Source of the DNA: Roseovarius sp. S88
Lineage (GTDB): Bacteria > Pseudomonadota > Alphaproteobacteria > Rhodobacterales > Rhodobacteraceae
Assembly (NCBI RefSeq): GCF_037023735.1
Contig: NZ_CP146069.1
Location: forward strand, 3,451,501-3,515,500
DNA length: 64,000 bases
Direction of reading: 5' to 3'
Of this stretch, positions 26,438 to 35,672 are shown in pieces. Position 1 is the first letter of the stretch; each line of letters begins with the position of its first letter. The notes under the pieces were generated by a model, which made no database searches, was not told the DNA's origin, and saw only the letters and a list, made by a program, of their open reading frames with translations. The translations under genes and the position numbers were made by a program.

Positions 26438-27931
26438 ATGGCCTCTGACCTAAACCACCAACAAACCCATGCAAATCCCCAAGCTTTGCAAAACGTAGTG
26501 GAACACCTTCCACAAGGTGTGGTGGTTTTCGATGCGCAAGGTGAGCTGACACTGGTTAATGACAGTTTTCGCACAATGTATCAGTCTCTTGCAGACTTGC
26601 TTGCCCCTGGCTTGCCCTGGTCGATATTTCTACGTGAGGCGCTCAGCCAAGGGGTCTTGCCCGCGCCGGTTGCCAAACGACTGGACGAAATTGAATTTTC
26701 GCTCACCAACAACAATCCTGTCGCTGATCCAGTACCACTGCCTGCAACAGGCGGGCAATCCTTCAGCTTGCAGATGATCGCCTCATCTGACGGTGGGTTT
26801 TCCTTGATTCAGTCTGCAAACCTGGAGCGCACCAAGGAAATCGATGCGGCCCGCGAAGCTGAAACGCTTTTGCGAAAAGTGCTAGAGGCCTGCCCGACCA
26901 GTTTGACCATGTCGCGTGTCTCAGACGGGCAGGTGATATACCGTTCTCCCGCCGCCACCGAACTGTTGGGCACTGCCAAAAGCAGCTTTTCGCACTTTGC
27001 CCAGGCAGAGGATCGCGCGGACTTTGTCACCGCTCTTTTGCCTGATGCTCGCGTCGACAACATGCGCGTCATCGGCGTCCGCGCAAACGGAGAGCACTTC
27101 CCCGCTGACCTGTCTGCAAGGTTGATCGACTATCGCGGCGACGACGTGATTGTCAGCAATATTGAGGACCTCACCAAGGAACTCGCAATACAGGCTGAAC
27201 TTGACCGCCAAAAAGATCAACTGTTTCAGGCGGAAAAACTGTCGGCCTTGGGAGAGATGCTGGCTGGCATCGCGCATGAGTTGAACAACCCCCTTTCGAT
27301 CATTGCCGGCAACGCAGAAATCCTGCACGAAGAATTGGAAAATTCACCACAAGAACGGCGCATCGACAAGTTATCTCAAGCCGCTCAAAGGTGCATTCGG
27401 ATCGTCAGGTCCTTTCTCTCCTTGGCTCGCGAAGAGCCACTCGATCTCAAATCCGTCCAAATCTCCGATCTCGTCGCAAATGCCGTAGACGCCGTAAAAC
27501 CGGACGCAGACAAAGCAAAAGTATCATTGAACGTAAAAAACACAGAGCCATGCCAAAGCATTTTGGCGGATGACGTGCAACTGACGCAGGTGATTATCAA
27601 CCTACTGACCAACGGTGTTCATGCCATCCAGGATTCAGGTGTTGGAAGCTCCGTTTCCATTGATTGGACATGCTCGGGAAGCGAATTGATTATTCGTGTT
27701 GCCGACAACGGCCCTGGTATTTCCAATGATATCAAAGGTCGTATCTTTGATCCGCTGTTCACGACCAAACAAGTCGGCAAAGGCACCGGTGTTGGTTTGG
27801 CATATTGCCATCGGATCGTCACCGCACATAATGGCAAAATTTGGCTGGAGCCAGGCAACACGCCGGGGGCGACAATCACTTGTTCTGTGCCGTTGGTTGA
27901 AGACGACCAGCGAGAAATTCTCCCAAAATAA
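26438..27931 (+). CDS. PAS-domain sensor histidine kinase
   Basis: The 497-residue cytoplasmic kinase has two PAS-like domains (about 17-125 and 145-245), a HisKA domain with His280 in LAGIAHELNNPL, and HATPase_c (NLLTNGVHA, DNGPGI, FDPLFTTK, GTGVGLAY). It lacks the receiver domain of its paralogue at 19161-21401, with which it shares the PAS-2/HisKA layout and many identical stretches. It follows the cyclase by 12 bp and probably receives information from the globin-cyclase pair. No response regulator is adjacent, so the regulator at 18454 is a candidate recipient. Confidence 0.9.
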   Translation: MASDLNHQQTHANPQALQNVVEHLPQGVVVFDAQGELTLVNDSFRTMYQSLADLLAPGLPWSIFLREALSQGVLPAPVAKRLDEIEFSLTNNNPVADPVPLPATGGQSFSLQMIASSDGGFSLIQSANLERTKEIDAAREAETLLRKVLEACPTSLTMSRVSDGQVIYRSPAATELLGTAKSSFSHFAQAEDRADFVTALLPDARVDNMRVIGVRANGEHFPADLSARLIDYRGDDVIVSNIEDLTKELAIQAELDRQKDQLFQAEKLSALGEMLAGIAHELNNPLSIIAGNAEILHEELENSPQERRIDKLSQAAQRCIRIVRSFLSLAREEPLDLKSVQISDLVANAVDAVKPDADKAKVSLNVKNTEPCQSILADDVQLTQVIINLLTNGVHAIQDSGVGSSVSIDWTCSGSELIIRVADNGPGISNDIKGRIFDPLFTTKQVGKGTGVGLAYCHRIVTAHNGKIWLEPGNTPGATITCSVPLVEDDQREILPK

Positions 27932-27993
27932 TTGCACCGCAAGCTGCCTGTACTGGCATTTCCTGAACCGCTAAGGCGAACAGCTAAATCGCA

Positions 27994-28021
27994 CGGGGCG
28001 CGCAACAACACACGCGCCCCG
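27994..28021. terminator. GC-rich hairpin between convergent kinase and glpV genes
   Basis: A perfect 9-bp stem (CGGGGCGCG / CGCGCCCCG) with a 10-nt loop lies in the 110-bp gap between convergent genes. No clear T-run follows on either strand, so it may be a Rho-linked or bidirectional transcription end signal. Confidence is limited for that reason. Confidence 0.5.
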
Positions 28022-28041
28022 CACTTGGGAGAAGCCTGGAC

Positions 28042-29763
28042 TTACTGCCAGGACTTGATCAACTCGTCATAAGAAACGGTCTTGGGCTCTTCGTCCTCAT
28101 TCTCAAGCTTCGCATAAGGCGCACCTGGCTGATCGAACCAATACTGCGCATCCTGCGGCTCGTTCATGACCGGACCGAGATCACCTTGAACCCCAGCGCG
28201 CTCCAGGCGTTCAAGCACACGTTCCTGGTCTGCACAAAGTGAGTCCAAAGCCTCTTGAGGTGTCTTGGCACCGGACATGGCGTCGCCAATGTTCTGCCAC
28301 CACAGCTGCGCCAGCTTCGGATAGTCAGGAACGTTTGTGCCTGTCGGCGACCATTGCACCCGCGCAGGTGAGCGATAAAACTCGATCAGACCACCCAGCT
28401 TGTCCGCGCGTTGTGTGAAGTGATCAGAGTTGATGGTGCTTTCACGAATGAACGTCAGGCCCACATCCGCTTTCTTCAGGTCCACTGTCTTGGACACAAC
28501 GAACTGCGCATAGAGCCAGGCCGCCTTGGCACGGTCAACCGGCGTGGATTGCATCAGTGTCCATGAACCCGCGTCCTGATAGCCAATCTTCTGGCCTTCT
28601 TTCCAGTAAACACCATGCGGCGAGGGGGCCATACGCCACTTGGGTGTGCCGTCCTCATTCATAACTGGAAGGCCGGGTTCAACGGTGGCTGCGGTAAAGG
28701 CGGTGTACCAGAACATCTGCTGCGCAACATTGCCCTGTGCCGGGATGGGTCCCGCCTCAGAGAATGTCATGCCAGCCGCCGCAGGTGGCGAGTATTTCTG
28801 CAGCCATTCAATCGCTTTGGTCACCGCATAAACCGCTGCCGGTCCGTTGGTCGCCCCACCACGCGCCACACAGGAACCTGTTGGCTGACTGTTCTCATTG
28901 ACACGAATGCCCCATTCATCAACCGGAAGGCCATTGGGCTCACCCACGTCGCCCATACCGGCCATGGACATCCACGCGTCGGTATAGCGCCAGCCAAGGC
29001 TTGGGTCCTTCTTGCCGTAGTCCATGTTGCCGAAGACTTCGCCTTCGACGCCCAGATGGCTCAAGTCACGCCCAGTAAAGAACTCAGCAATGTCCTCATA
29101 AGCCGTCCAATTGACAGGCACGCCGAGGTCATAGCCATAGGCCTCTTTGAAGTCGGCCTTGTTCTTCTCGTCATTGAACCAATCGTAGCGGAACCAATAG
29201 AGGTTCGCGAATTGCTGATCCGGCAGCTGATAGAGCTTACCATCCGGCCCGGTGGTAAAGGACGTGCCAATAAAGTCATCCACATCCAAAGTCGGCAAGG
29301 TCACATCCGCGCCTTCGCCTGCCATCCAGTCGGTCAGGTTGCGCACTTGCTGATAGCGCCAGTGGGTACCGATGAGGTCCGAGTCGTTGATATAGGCGTC
29401 ATAGATGTTCTCGCCCGACTGCATCTGCGTTTGCAGCTTCTCAACCACGTCACCTTCACCGATCAGGTCGTGGGTGACCTTGATGCCAGTGATCGCGGTA
29501 AAAGCAGGCGCCAGAACCTGACTTTCATATTCATGCGTCGTGATTGTCTCCGAGACGACCTTGATCTCCATGCCTTCAAACGGCTTGGCCGCATCGACAA
29601 AGAACTGCATCTCTGCCTCTTGCCCTGCACGGTCAAGCACGGAAAGACCCGCGATTTCGTTGTCGAGAAACTCCATCGCCTCTTCCATACCGGCCCAGGC
29701 CGTGCTGCCCAAAAGGGCAAGACCGACCGCCAGCGCGGTGGTTGATTTCAATCTAAAGTTCAT
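28042..29763 (-). CDS. glpV: Glycerol ABC transporter substrate-binding protein
   Basis: 573 residues with a clear signal peptide (LALLGSTAWA) and the extracellular solute-binding protein family 1 fold; the length matches the large GlpV proteins of rhizobia. It ends the operon order glpD-S-T-P-Q-U-V, known from Rhizobium leguminosarum glycerol transport, and that order is the main evidence for glycerol as ligand. A polyol or other sugar alcohol remains possible. A 74-bp gap separates it from glpU. Confidence 0.86.
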   Translation of the reverse strand: MNFRLKSTTALAVGLALLGSTAWAGMEEAMEFLDNEIAGLSVLDRAGQEAEMQFFVDAAKPFEGMEIKVVSETITTHEYESQVLAPAFTAITGIKVTHDLIGEGDVVEKLQTQMQSGENIYDAYINDSDLIGTHWRYQQVRNLTDWMAGEGADVTLPTLDVDDFIGTSFTTGPDGKLYQLPDQQFANLYWFRYDWFNDEKNKADFKEAYGYDLGVPVNWTAYEDIAEFFTGRDLSHLGVEGEVFGNMDYGKKDPSLGWRYTDAWMSMAGMGDVGEPNGLPVDEWGIRVNENSQPTGSCVARGGATNGPAAVYAVTKAIEWLQKYSPPAAAGMTFSEAGPIPAQGNVAQQMFWYTAFTAATVEPGLPVMNEDGTPKWRMAPSPHGVYWKEGQKIGYQDAGSWTLMQSTPVDRAKAAWLYAQFVVSKTVDLKKADVGLTFIRESTINSDHFTQRADKLGGLIEFYRSPARVQWSPTGTNVPDYPKLAQLWWQNIGDAMSGAKTPQEALDSLCADQERVLERLERAGVQGDLGPVMNEPQDAQYWFDQPGAPYAKLENEDEEPKTVSYDELIKSWQ

Positions 29764-29837
29764 TGTTTCCTCCCATTGGTTATTCGAACTTTGAAAATTG
29801 GTGACCTATCGGGGGACGGCCACCGGTGTTTTGGCGA

Positions 29838-30116
29838 TCAGACCCATCGGAACACCGCAAAGGCATAGATCGCACAGACGATTAAAGCGTAAGGCTTGTT
29901 TGCGCCCACAAGGCCCAGCCAGGCCAGGTTGATAAAGGCCGAGCCCAAAAGCGTGATAAAAAGCCGGTCGCCCCGTGTGGTCTCAATCCGAAGGATACCC
30001 ACACGCGGGGTTTCAGGATATTTGATCGCAAGCACCGTGAAGGTGATCAGAAGGGCCGCGATAACGCCGAAAAAGGCGGCGGTCGGCCATGTCCATGCCA
30101 TCCAGGCCATTTTCAC
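29838..30116 (-). CDS. glpU: Small membrane protein of the glycerol transporter (DUF2160 type)
   Basis: A 92-residue protein with about three hydrophobic segments (13-30, 54-70 and 74-90). It overlaps the glpQ stop by four bases. The position in the glpDSTPQUV order identifies it as GlpU, a small accessory membrane protein whose function is not settled. Confidence 0.84.
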   Translation of the reverse strand: MKMAWMAWTWPTAAFFGVIAALLITFTVLAIKYPETPRVGILRIETTRGDRLFITLLGSAFINLAWLGLVGANKPYALIVCAIYAFAVFRWV

Positions 30117-30958
30117 ACCCTCCCCAGGGCAAAGCCCTTGGCGATGTAGTTGCGCACGAAATAGATCACGAGGGCACCGGGCACGATAGTCAGAACCCCC
30201 GCCGCCGCAAGTACGCCCCAGTCAATGCCAGCAGCCCCTTGCGTCCGGGTCATGATGGCGGCAATCGGCTTGGCATCCACAGTCGTCAGTGTCCGGCTGA
30301 GCAGCAGCTCAACCCAACTAAACATGAAGCAGAAGAACGCAGCCACACCGATGCCCGACGCAATCAGCGGCATGAAAATTTTCACGAAGAACCGCGGAAA
30401 TGAATACCCGTCGATATAGGCCGTCTCGTCAATTTCCTTGGGCACACCTCGCATGAAGCCCTCCAAAATCCACACCGCCAGCGGCACGTTGAAGAGGCAA
30501 TGCGCCAAGGCCACCGCGATATGCGTATCGAAAAGTCCCACAGACGAGTAAAGCTGAAAGAATGGCAGCGCAAACACCGCCGGCGGCGCCATGCGGTTCG
30601 TCAAAAGCCAGAAGAAGAGATGCTTGTCACCCATAAAGCTATAGCGCGAGAACGCATAGGCGGCAGGCAAGGCCACAGCGATGGAAATCACAGTGTTGAT
30701 CACCACGTAGATCAACGAATTGATATAGCCCGAGTACCACGCCGGATCGGTCAGGATCGTCTTGTAATTGTCGAGCGTTGGATTGTCCGGCCAAAGCGTG
30801 AAGGTGTTCAGGATCTCCGTATTGGTCTTCAGGCTCATATTTAGCAGCCAATAGATCGGAAGCATGAGGAAGATCAGGTAAAGCCCCATCACCACGGCCC
30901 GCGAGTTGATGGCCGGGATCGAAGAAGACCGTGTTTGAGGTGCTGTTGCGTCAGCCAT
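30113..30958 (-). CDS. glpQ: Glycerol ABC transporter permease
   Basis: The 281-residue protein has six predicted helices and the EAA loop characteristic of MalG-type permeases (MRGVPKEIDETAYIDGYSFPRFF). It pairs with GlpP to form the membrane channel. It starts three bases after glpP ends and overlaps glpU by four bases. The name refers to the rhizobial transporter, not to the periplasmic glycerophosphodiesterase GlpQ of E. coli. Confidence 0.87.
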   Translation of the reverse strand: MADATAPQTRSSSIPAINSRAVVMGLYLIFLMLPIYWLLNMSLKTNTEILNTFTLWPDNPTLDNYKTILTDPAWYSGYINSLIYVVINTVISIAVALPAAYAFSRYSFMGDKHLFFWLLTNRMAPPAVFALPFFQLYSSVGLFDTHIAVALAHCLFNVPLAVWILEGFMRGVPKEIDETAYIDGYSFPRFFVKIFMPLIASGIGVAAFFCFMFSWVELLLSRTLTTVDAKPIAAIMTRTQGAAGIDWGVLAAAGVLTIVPGALVIYFVRNYIAKGFALGRV

Positions 30959-30961
30959 CGC

Positions 30962-31834
30962 TTACCTCTCCCGCCGGTCAAGGTTGGTCATCACGGTGTA
31001 GAACACCCAGGAAATGAGCAGGATCACCAGGAAATACATGATCGAAAACGCCGCCGCCGGTCCAAGGTCAAACTGCCCCAGCGCCATCTTCACCAGATCA
31101 ATACTGAGGAAGGTCGTCGCACTGCCGGGACCACCGCCCGTCACCACGAAAGGCTCTGTGTAGATCATAAAGCTATCCATGAACCGCAACAGGATCGCGA
31201 TCATCAAAACACCTGCCATCTTGGGAAGCTCGATGTAGCGGAACACCTTCCAACGCGAGGCCTGATCAATCTTGGCCGCCTGATAATAGGCATCTGGAAT
31301 AGACTGCAGCCCGGCATAGGCCAGCAGGGCCACAAGCGAGGTCCAGTGCCAGACATCCATGACGATAACCGTCACCCACGCATCAAACGTGTCTTGCGTG
31401 TAGTTGTAATCGATCCCCAAAGCTGACAGCGTATAGCCCAAAAGGCCAATATCGACGCGGCCAAAAATCTGCCAGATGGTGCCAACCACGTTCCATGGGA
31501 TCAGCAGGGGCAAGGACATCAGCACAAGGCAAACTGAAACCCACACGCCCTTCTTCGGCATGTTAAGCGCTACGAAGATGCCCAACGGAATTTCAATCGC
31601 CAGGATGATCGCCGAGAACATCAATTGGCGACCCAGCGCATCCCACATGCGGTCCGAGGCCAAGAGCTCTTCAAACCATTCCAGACCGGCCCAGAAAAAC
31701 TGATTATTTCCAAACGTGTCTTGCACCGAATAGTTGACCACAGTCATCAGCGGGATCACCGCCGAGAACGCGACAAGCACTAGAACCGGCAAAACAAGGA
31801 ACCAAGCCTTCTGATTTGGGGTTTTCTCCATCAC
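30962..31834 (-). CDS. glpP: Glycerol ABC transporter permease
   Basis: A 290-residue MalF-type permease with six helices and an EAA-like loop (GLQSIPDAYYQAAKIDQASRWKVF). It is the second membrane subunit of the glycerol importer. It overlaps the glpT gene by four bases, which supports tight coupling in the order S-T-P-Q. Confidence 0.87.
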   Translation of the reverse strand: MMEKTPNQKAWFLVLPVLVLVAFSAVIPLMTVVNYSVQDTFGNNQFFWAGLEWFEELLASDRMWDALGRQLMFSAIILAIEIPLGIFVALNMPKKGVWVSVCLVLMSLPLLIPWNVVGTIWQIFGRVDIGLLGYTLSALGIDYNYTQDTFDAWVTVIVMDVWHWTSLVALLAYAGLQSIPDAYYQAAKIDQASRWKVFRYIELPKMAGVLMIAILLRFMDSFMIYTEPFVVTGGGPGSATTFLSIDLVKMALGQFDLGPAAAFSIMYFLVILLISWVFYTVMTNLDRRER

Positions 31835-32907
31835 GCAGCCTCCCCTTCTGTCAGCCAGTCATCAACATAGACATTCACGCGGTCCGGATCGAACGCCACA
31901 CGGGTCATGTCCGGCGAGATGGATTGGTCTTCACCCGCCACGATGTTGATCTCACTACCAAAGAGATCCGCGCGCACGATCTTGTGCCGCCCAACATCCT
32001 CAACCCGGCGCACCTTGACCGGCAGGCCTACATCCTCGGTCAGCGACACAAACTCGGGCCGCACGCCAAGCTCAACCTTACCCGATAACGCCCCATAGGC
32101 GCGCGCCAGCGATAGCGATGCCCCATGCACCTTGGCCACTTTTCCTTCCACATCTGCCGGGATGAGGTTCATACCGGGTGAGCCAATGAAGTAGCCCACA
32201 AACGTATGCTCCGGCCGCTCAAAAAGCTCTTGAGGTGTGCCGATCTGAACCACGCGCCCGTCATGCATCACGACCACTTTGTTGGCGAATGTAAGCGCCT
32301 CAGTCTGGTCATGAGTCACATAAATCATCGTATGGCCGAACTGCTGATGCAGCTGCTTGAGCTGTGTGCGCAGTTCCCATTTCATATGCGGATCAATCAC
32401 CGTAAGCGGCTCATCAAAGAGAAGGGCATTGACGTCTTCACGCACCATGCCCCGCCCAAGGCTGATCTTTTGCTTGGCATCTGCCGTCAGGCCCCGCGCC
32501 CTGCGGTCCAGCGTCTCCTCTAGCCCGATCATCGCAGCAATCCCTTGCACGCGCATCGCGATATACCCCGCGTCTGCCTCACGATTGCGCAATGGAAAGG
32601 CAAGGTTATCACGCACCGTCATCGTGTCGTAGACGACAGGAAACTGGAACACCTGCGCGATATTGCGATCCGTGGTTGAAGACGCTGTCACATCCATATC
32701 GTTGAATAGGATGCGTCCCTGACTTGGTGTCAGAAGCCCCGAGATGATATTGAGCAACGTCGTTTTACCGCAGCCCGAGGCCCCAAGAAGCGCATAGGCC
32801 TCGCCATCCGCCCAGTCGTGGTTCAACTCCTTGAGCGCGAAATCCGCCTCTCCGGTTGGGTTGGGAAAGTATGAATGCGCCAGATTGTCCAGGGTTATCT
32901 TCGCCAT
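31831..32907 (-). CDS. glpT: Glycerol ABC transporter ATP-binding protein with degenerate signature motif
   Basis: A 358-residue MalK-like ATPase: Walker A GASGCGKT (42-49), Q-loop Gln88, Walker B LLFDE (Glu166), switch His199 (VTHDQTEA), then a C-terminal TOBE-like regulatory domain. The LSGGQ signature is replaced by LTADAKQK (about 140-147). It therefore cannot close the partner's ATP site normally, while its own Walker and switch residues are intact. The partner GlpS has the opposite defect. Here the symbol is the rhizobial glp ABC gene, not the glycerol-3-phosphate permease of E. coli. Confidence 0.87.
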   Translation of the reverse strand: MAKITLDNLAHSYFPNPTGEADFALKELNHDWADGEAYALLGASGCGKTTLLNIISGLLTPSQGRILFNDMDVTASSTTDRNIAQVFQFPVVYDTMTVRDNLAFPLRNREADAGYIAMRVQGIAAMIGLEETLDRRARGLTADAKQKISLGRGMVREDVNALLFDEPLTVIDPHMKWELRTQLKQLHQQFGHTMIYVTHDQTEALTFANKVVVMHDGRVVQIGTPQELFERPEHTFVGYFIGSPGMNLIPADVEGKVAKVHGASLSLARAYGALSGKVELGVRPEFVSLTEDVGLPVKVRRVEDVGRHKIVRADLFGSEINIVAGEDQSISPDMTRVAFDPDRVNVYVDDWLTEGEAA

Positions 32908-32916
32908 CGTCGCCCC

Positions 32917-34005
32917 CTATGCCGCCAACGCGTAGGACGCAGGCGCAACCAGCGTCCCGTCTTCACTGAAAATGTAAACATGGCTTGGGTCGAGATAGAC
33001 GCGCAAGGCTGCACCTATCTCAAGATTGTGCACCCCGTGTAAAAGTCCCACCCAGCGCTCCCCATGATGATCAAGATGTACGAATGTTTCAGATCCCGTC
33101 AGTTCAGTGACCACAAGGCTTGTCTCAAAGGCCATGGCACTTTTCGTATGGTTCTCAATTTCGACATGGTTGGGCCGGAAACCAGCGAGGTAGCGACCAT
33201 CTGCCAAATCTTCCAGCGCACCTGTTGCCGGGGCAGTTTGACCGTCGCCGAACATCAGTTTGGCGCCGGTCTTGCTTATCTTCAGGAAATTCATCGGAGG
33301 ATCACTGAAAACCCGCGCGGTGGTGGCATCGACGGGCTGCCGATAAACGTAAGGGGTCGCATCAAACTGAGTGATCCGCCCTTCCCAAAGGGTCGCAGTG
33401 GAACCGCCTAGCAACAAAGCCTCCTCCGGTTCGGTTGTGGCATAGACAAAAACCGCGCCTGACTCTTCAAAGATCTTCGGGATCTCAGCGCGCAATTCCT
33501 CGCGCAGCTTGTAATCAAGATTTGCCAAAGGCTCATCGAGCAAGACGAGCCCAGCATCCTTGACCAACGCCCGCGCCAGTGCGCAGCGCTGCTGCTGACC
33601 TCCCGAAAGCTCCAAAGGCTTACGGTCCAACATCGGCGTCAATTTTATCAAATCCGCCGCCTTCTTGACCGCCTTGTCCAACTCGGCCCCGGACATTCCA
33701 GAAATCCGAAGCGGCGAGGCGATGTTGTCGTAAACACTCATAGAGGGGTAGTTGATGAACTGCTGGTACACCATGGCGACGCCCCGGTCCTGCACGCGCA
33801 CGCCAGTGACGTCTTGTCCTTCCCAAAACACCTGCCCACCGGTCGGCATATCCAGCCCCGCCATCAGGCGCATCAGACTGGTTTTCCCGGATAGTGTAGG
33901 TCCCAACAGGATGTTCATCGTGCCTTTTTCAAGAACAAGGTCAGTGGGGCGAATATGTGTCACGCCGTTCACCACTTTTGAGATGTTCCTGAGCTCCAAT
34001 GTCAT
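32917..34005 (-). CDS. glpS: Glycerol ABC transporter ATP-binding protein lacking the switch histidine
   Basis: A 362-residue MalK-like ATPase with Walker A GPTLSGKT (35-42), a canonical signature LSGGQQQR (133-140), Walker B LVLLDE (Glu158) and a C-terminal TOBE-like domain. At the H-loop, where VTHD is expected, it reads ATTE, so the switch His is Thr191. Together with GlpT it should form a heterodimer. It lies 9 bp after glpD and 9 bp before glpT on the same strand. Confidence 0.87.
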   Translation of the reverse strand: MTLELRNISKVVNGVTHIRPTDLVLEKGTMNILLGPTLSGKTSLMRLMAGLDMPTGGQVFWEGQDVTGVRVQDRGVAMVYQQFINYPSMSVYDNIASPLRISGMSGAELDKAVKKAADLIKLTPMLDRKPLELSGGQQQRCALARALVKDAGLVLLDEPLANLDYKLREELRAEIPKIFEESGAVFVYATTEPEEALLLGGSTATLWEGRITQFDATPYVYRQPVDATTARVFSDPPMNFLKISKTGAKLMFGDGQTAPATGALEDLADGRYLAGFRPNHVEIENHTKSAMAFETSLVVTELTGSETFVHLDHHGERWVGLLHGVHNLEIGAALRVYLDPSHVYIFSEDGTLVAPASYALAA

Positions 34006-34014
34006 CTCATCCCC

Positions 34015-35601
34015 CTATTCCGCCGCCGCTGGAAAGCTATTGCGCAGGTAGTCCGCCATCCAATTGTCAAGCTTTTGAATCTGCGCCTCGCGCAAGCGCA
34101 GACCAAGCTTGGACCGACGCCAGAGCACATCATCAGCAGTACGTGCGTATTCCTTGTGAATGAGCCACTCAACTTCGCGCTGCGTCAAGTCACTTCCAAA
34201 GTCAGCACCAAGATCATCTCTGGTAACCGCGTCCCCGAGAATGTCGCGTGCCTCAGTGCCATACGCTCTTACGAGACGCTTGGCCCAACGCTCATTCAAG
34301 TACATGAACTCAGCCTGCAAGGCATCGACCAATGCGTCGAAACCGTCGACCGGAAAGTCTCCGCCCGGGAGTGCAACACCCGCAGTCCAGGCCTCATCGA
34401 TTTGCGGAAAAACACCGGCCACCTTCTCAAGCGCGGCTTCAGCTAGTTTTCGATATGTCGTGATTTTCCCACCAAAGATGTGAAGCGCCGCAGCACCTCT
34501 GCTTTTGTCCAAATTGAGAACATACTCACGCGTGGTTGCCGTCGCTGATTTGGCGCCATCATCATAGAGCGGCCGCACGCCGGAATACGTCCAGACGACA
34601 TCTTCCTCTGAAATCGATTTGGCCAGATACTGGTTGATGAATTCGATCAAATAGCTTTGTTCCGCTTCTGTAATCTGCGGACGTTCATCCGCATCCGCGT
34701 GATCTGAATCCGTTGTTCCAATCAAGGTAAAATCCGTTTCATACGGAATGGCAAAGATGATCCGCCCATCAATTCCTTGAAAAAAGTAGCTTTTGTCGTG
34801 ATCAAATAGCTTTCTCGTCACGATATGGCTGCCGCGTACAAGCCTGACACCGCCTTGCTGATTGCTCTTGAGTGTCCCGCGAAGCACATCGCCCACCCAG
34901 GGGCCAGCCGCATTCACCACCATCTTGGCAGTTATGTCGTAGGTTTCATTCGCCACCCTGTCATTCACGGACACCCGCCAAATGCCGTCCTCGACCGTTG
35001 CTGAAGTGACTTTCGTGCGCGGACGAATAGAAGCGCCTTTTGCTTCCGCATCCCGGGCATTCAGAACAACAAGGCGCGAATCCTCAACCCAGCAATCTGA
35101 GTACTCATAAGCTTTTTGAAACTCTGGCTTCAGAGGTGCGCCCTCTGAACGACCCTGAAGACGCATGGATGTTGTGGCTGGCAAAAGATCGCGACCACCA
35201 AGGTTGTCGTAGATAAAAAGACCCAGCCGGATGAGCCAAGCCGGTCTACGGCCTTTCATCCACGGCATTACATAGCTGAGCAATTTCGATGTGGGCGTTT
35301 CGGAATCAAACCGCATTTCGTGGTGGTAAGGGAGAACAAAGCGCATCGGCCAGGAGATATGCGGCATAGCGCGCAAGAGAACCTCGCGCTCCATCAAAGC
35401 CTCGCGCACAAGCCGGAATTCAAAATACTCAAGATACCGTAAACCACCATGAAATAGTTTCGTAGACGCGCCCGATGTCGCTGAACCCAGGTCATTCATT
35501 TCCGCAAGGCAAACCGAAAGCCCGCGGCCCGCTGCGTCGCGAGCGATGCCAACTCCATTGATCCCCCCGCCGATAATCAGCAGATCGAAATCCGGTGCCA
35601 T
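34015..35601 (-). CDS. glpD: Glycerol-3-phosphate dehydrogenase (FAD, respiratory)
   Basis: The 528-residue flavoprotein begins with an FAD dinucleotide loop (IIGGGINGVGIARDAAGRG) and has the DAO fold followed by the C-terminal GlpD domain. It oxidises sn-glycerol 3-phosphate to dihydroxyacetone phosphate and feeds electrons to quinone at the inner membrane. First gene of the glp transport operon, divergent from glpR. A glycerol kinase is needed to link transport to this enzyme and is not found in the window. Confidence 0.94.
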   Translation of the reverse strand: MAPDFDLLIIGGGINGVGIARDAAGRGLSVCLAEMNDLGSATSGASTKLFHGGLRYLEYFEFRLVREALMEREVLLRAMPHISWPMRFVLPYHHEMRFDSETPTSKLLSYVMPWMKGRRPAWLIRLGLFIYDNLGGRDLLPATTSMRLQGRSEGAPLKPEFQKAYEYSDCWVEDSRLVVLNARDAEAKGASIRPRTKVTSATVEDGIWRVSVNDRVANETYDITAKMVVNAAGPWVGDVLRGTLKSNQQGGVRLVRGSHIVTRKLFDHDKSYFFQGIDGRIIFAIPYETDFTLIGTTDSDHADADERPQITEAEQSYLIEFINQYLAKSISEEDVVWTYSGVRPLYDDGAKSATATTREYVLNLDKSRGAAALHIFGGKITTYRKLAEAALEKVAGVFPQIDEAWTAGVALPGGDFPVDGFDALVDALQAEFMYLNERWAKRLVRAYGTEARDILGDAVTRDDLGADFGSDLTQREVEWLIHKEYARTADDVLWRRSKLGLRLREAQIQKLDNWMADYLRNSFPAAAE

Positions 35602-35672
35602 CGAATTCCTCCCATGTGGCTAAGAACGCCACACTGATAATCGGTGACAAGATTCGACCTCTAATGGAAGGT

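Noticed and set aside
28615..29745. Plus-strand ORF (about 376 codons) opposite glpV
   Set aside because: It is the shadow of the high-GC glpV gene, with no recognisable domain and no ribosome-binding site.
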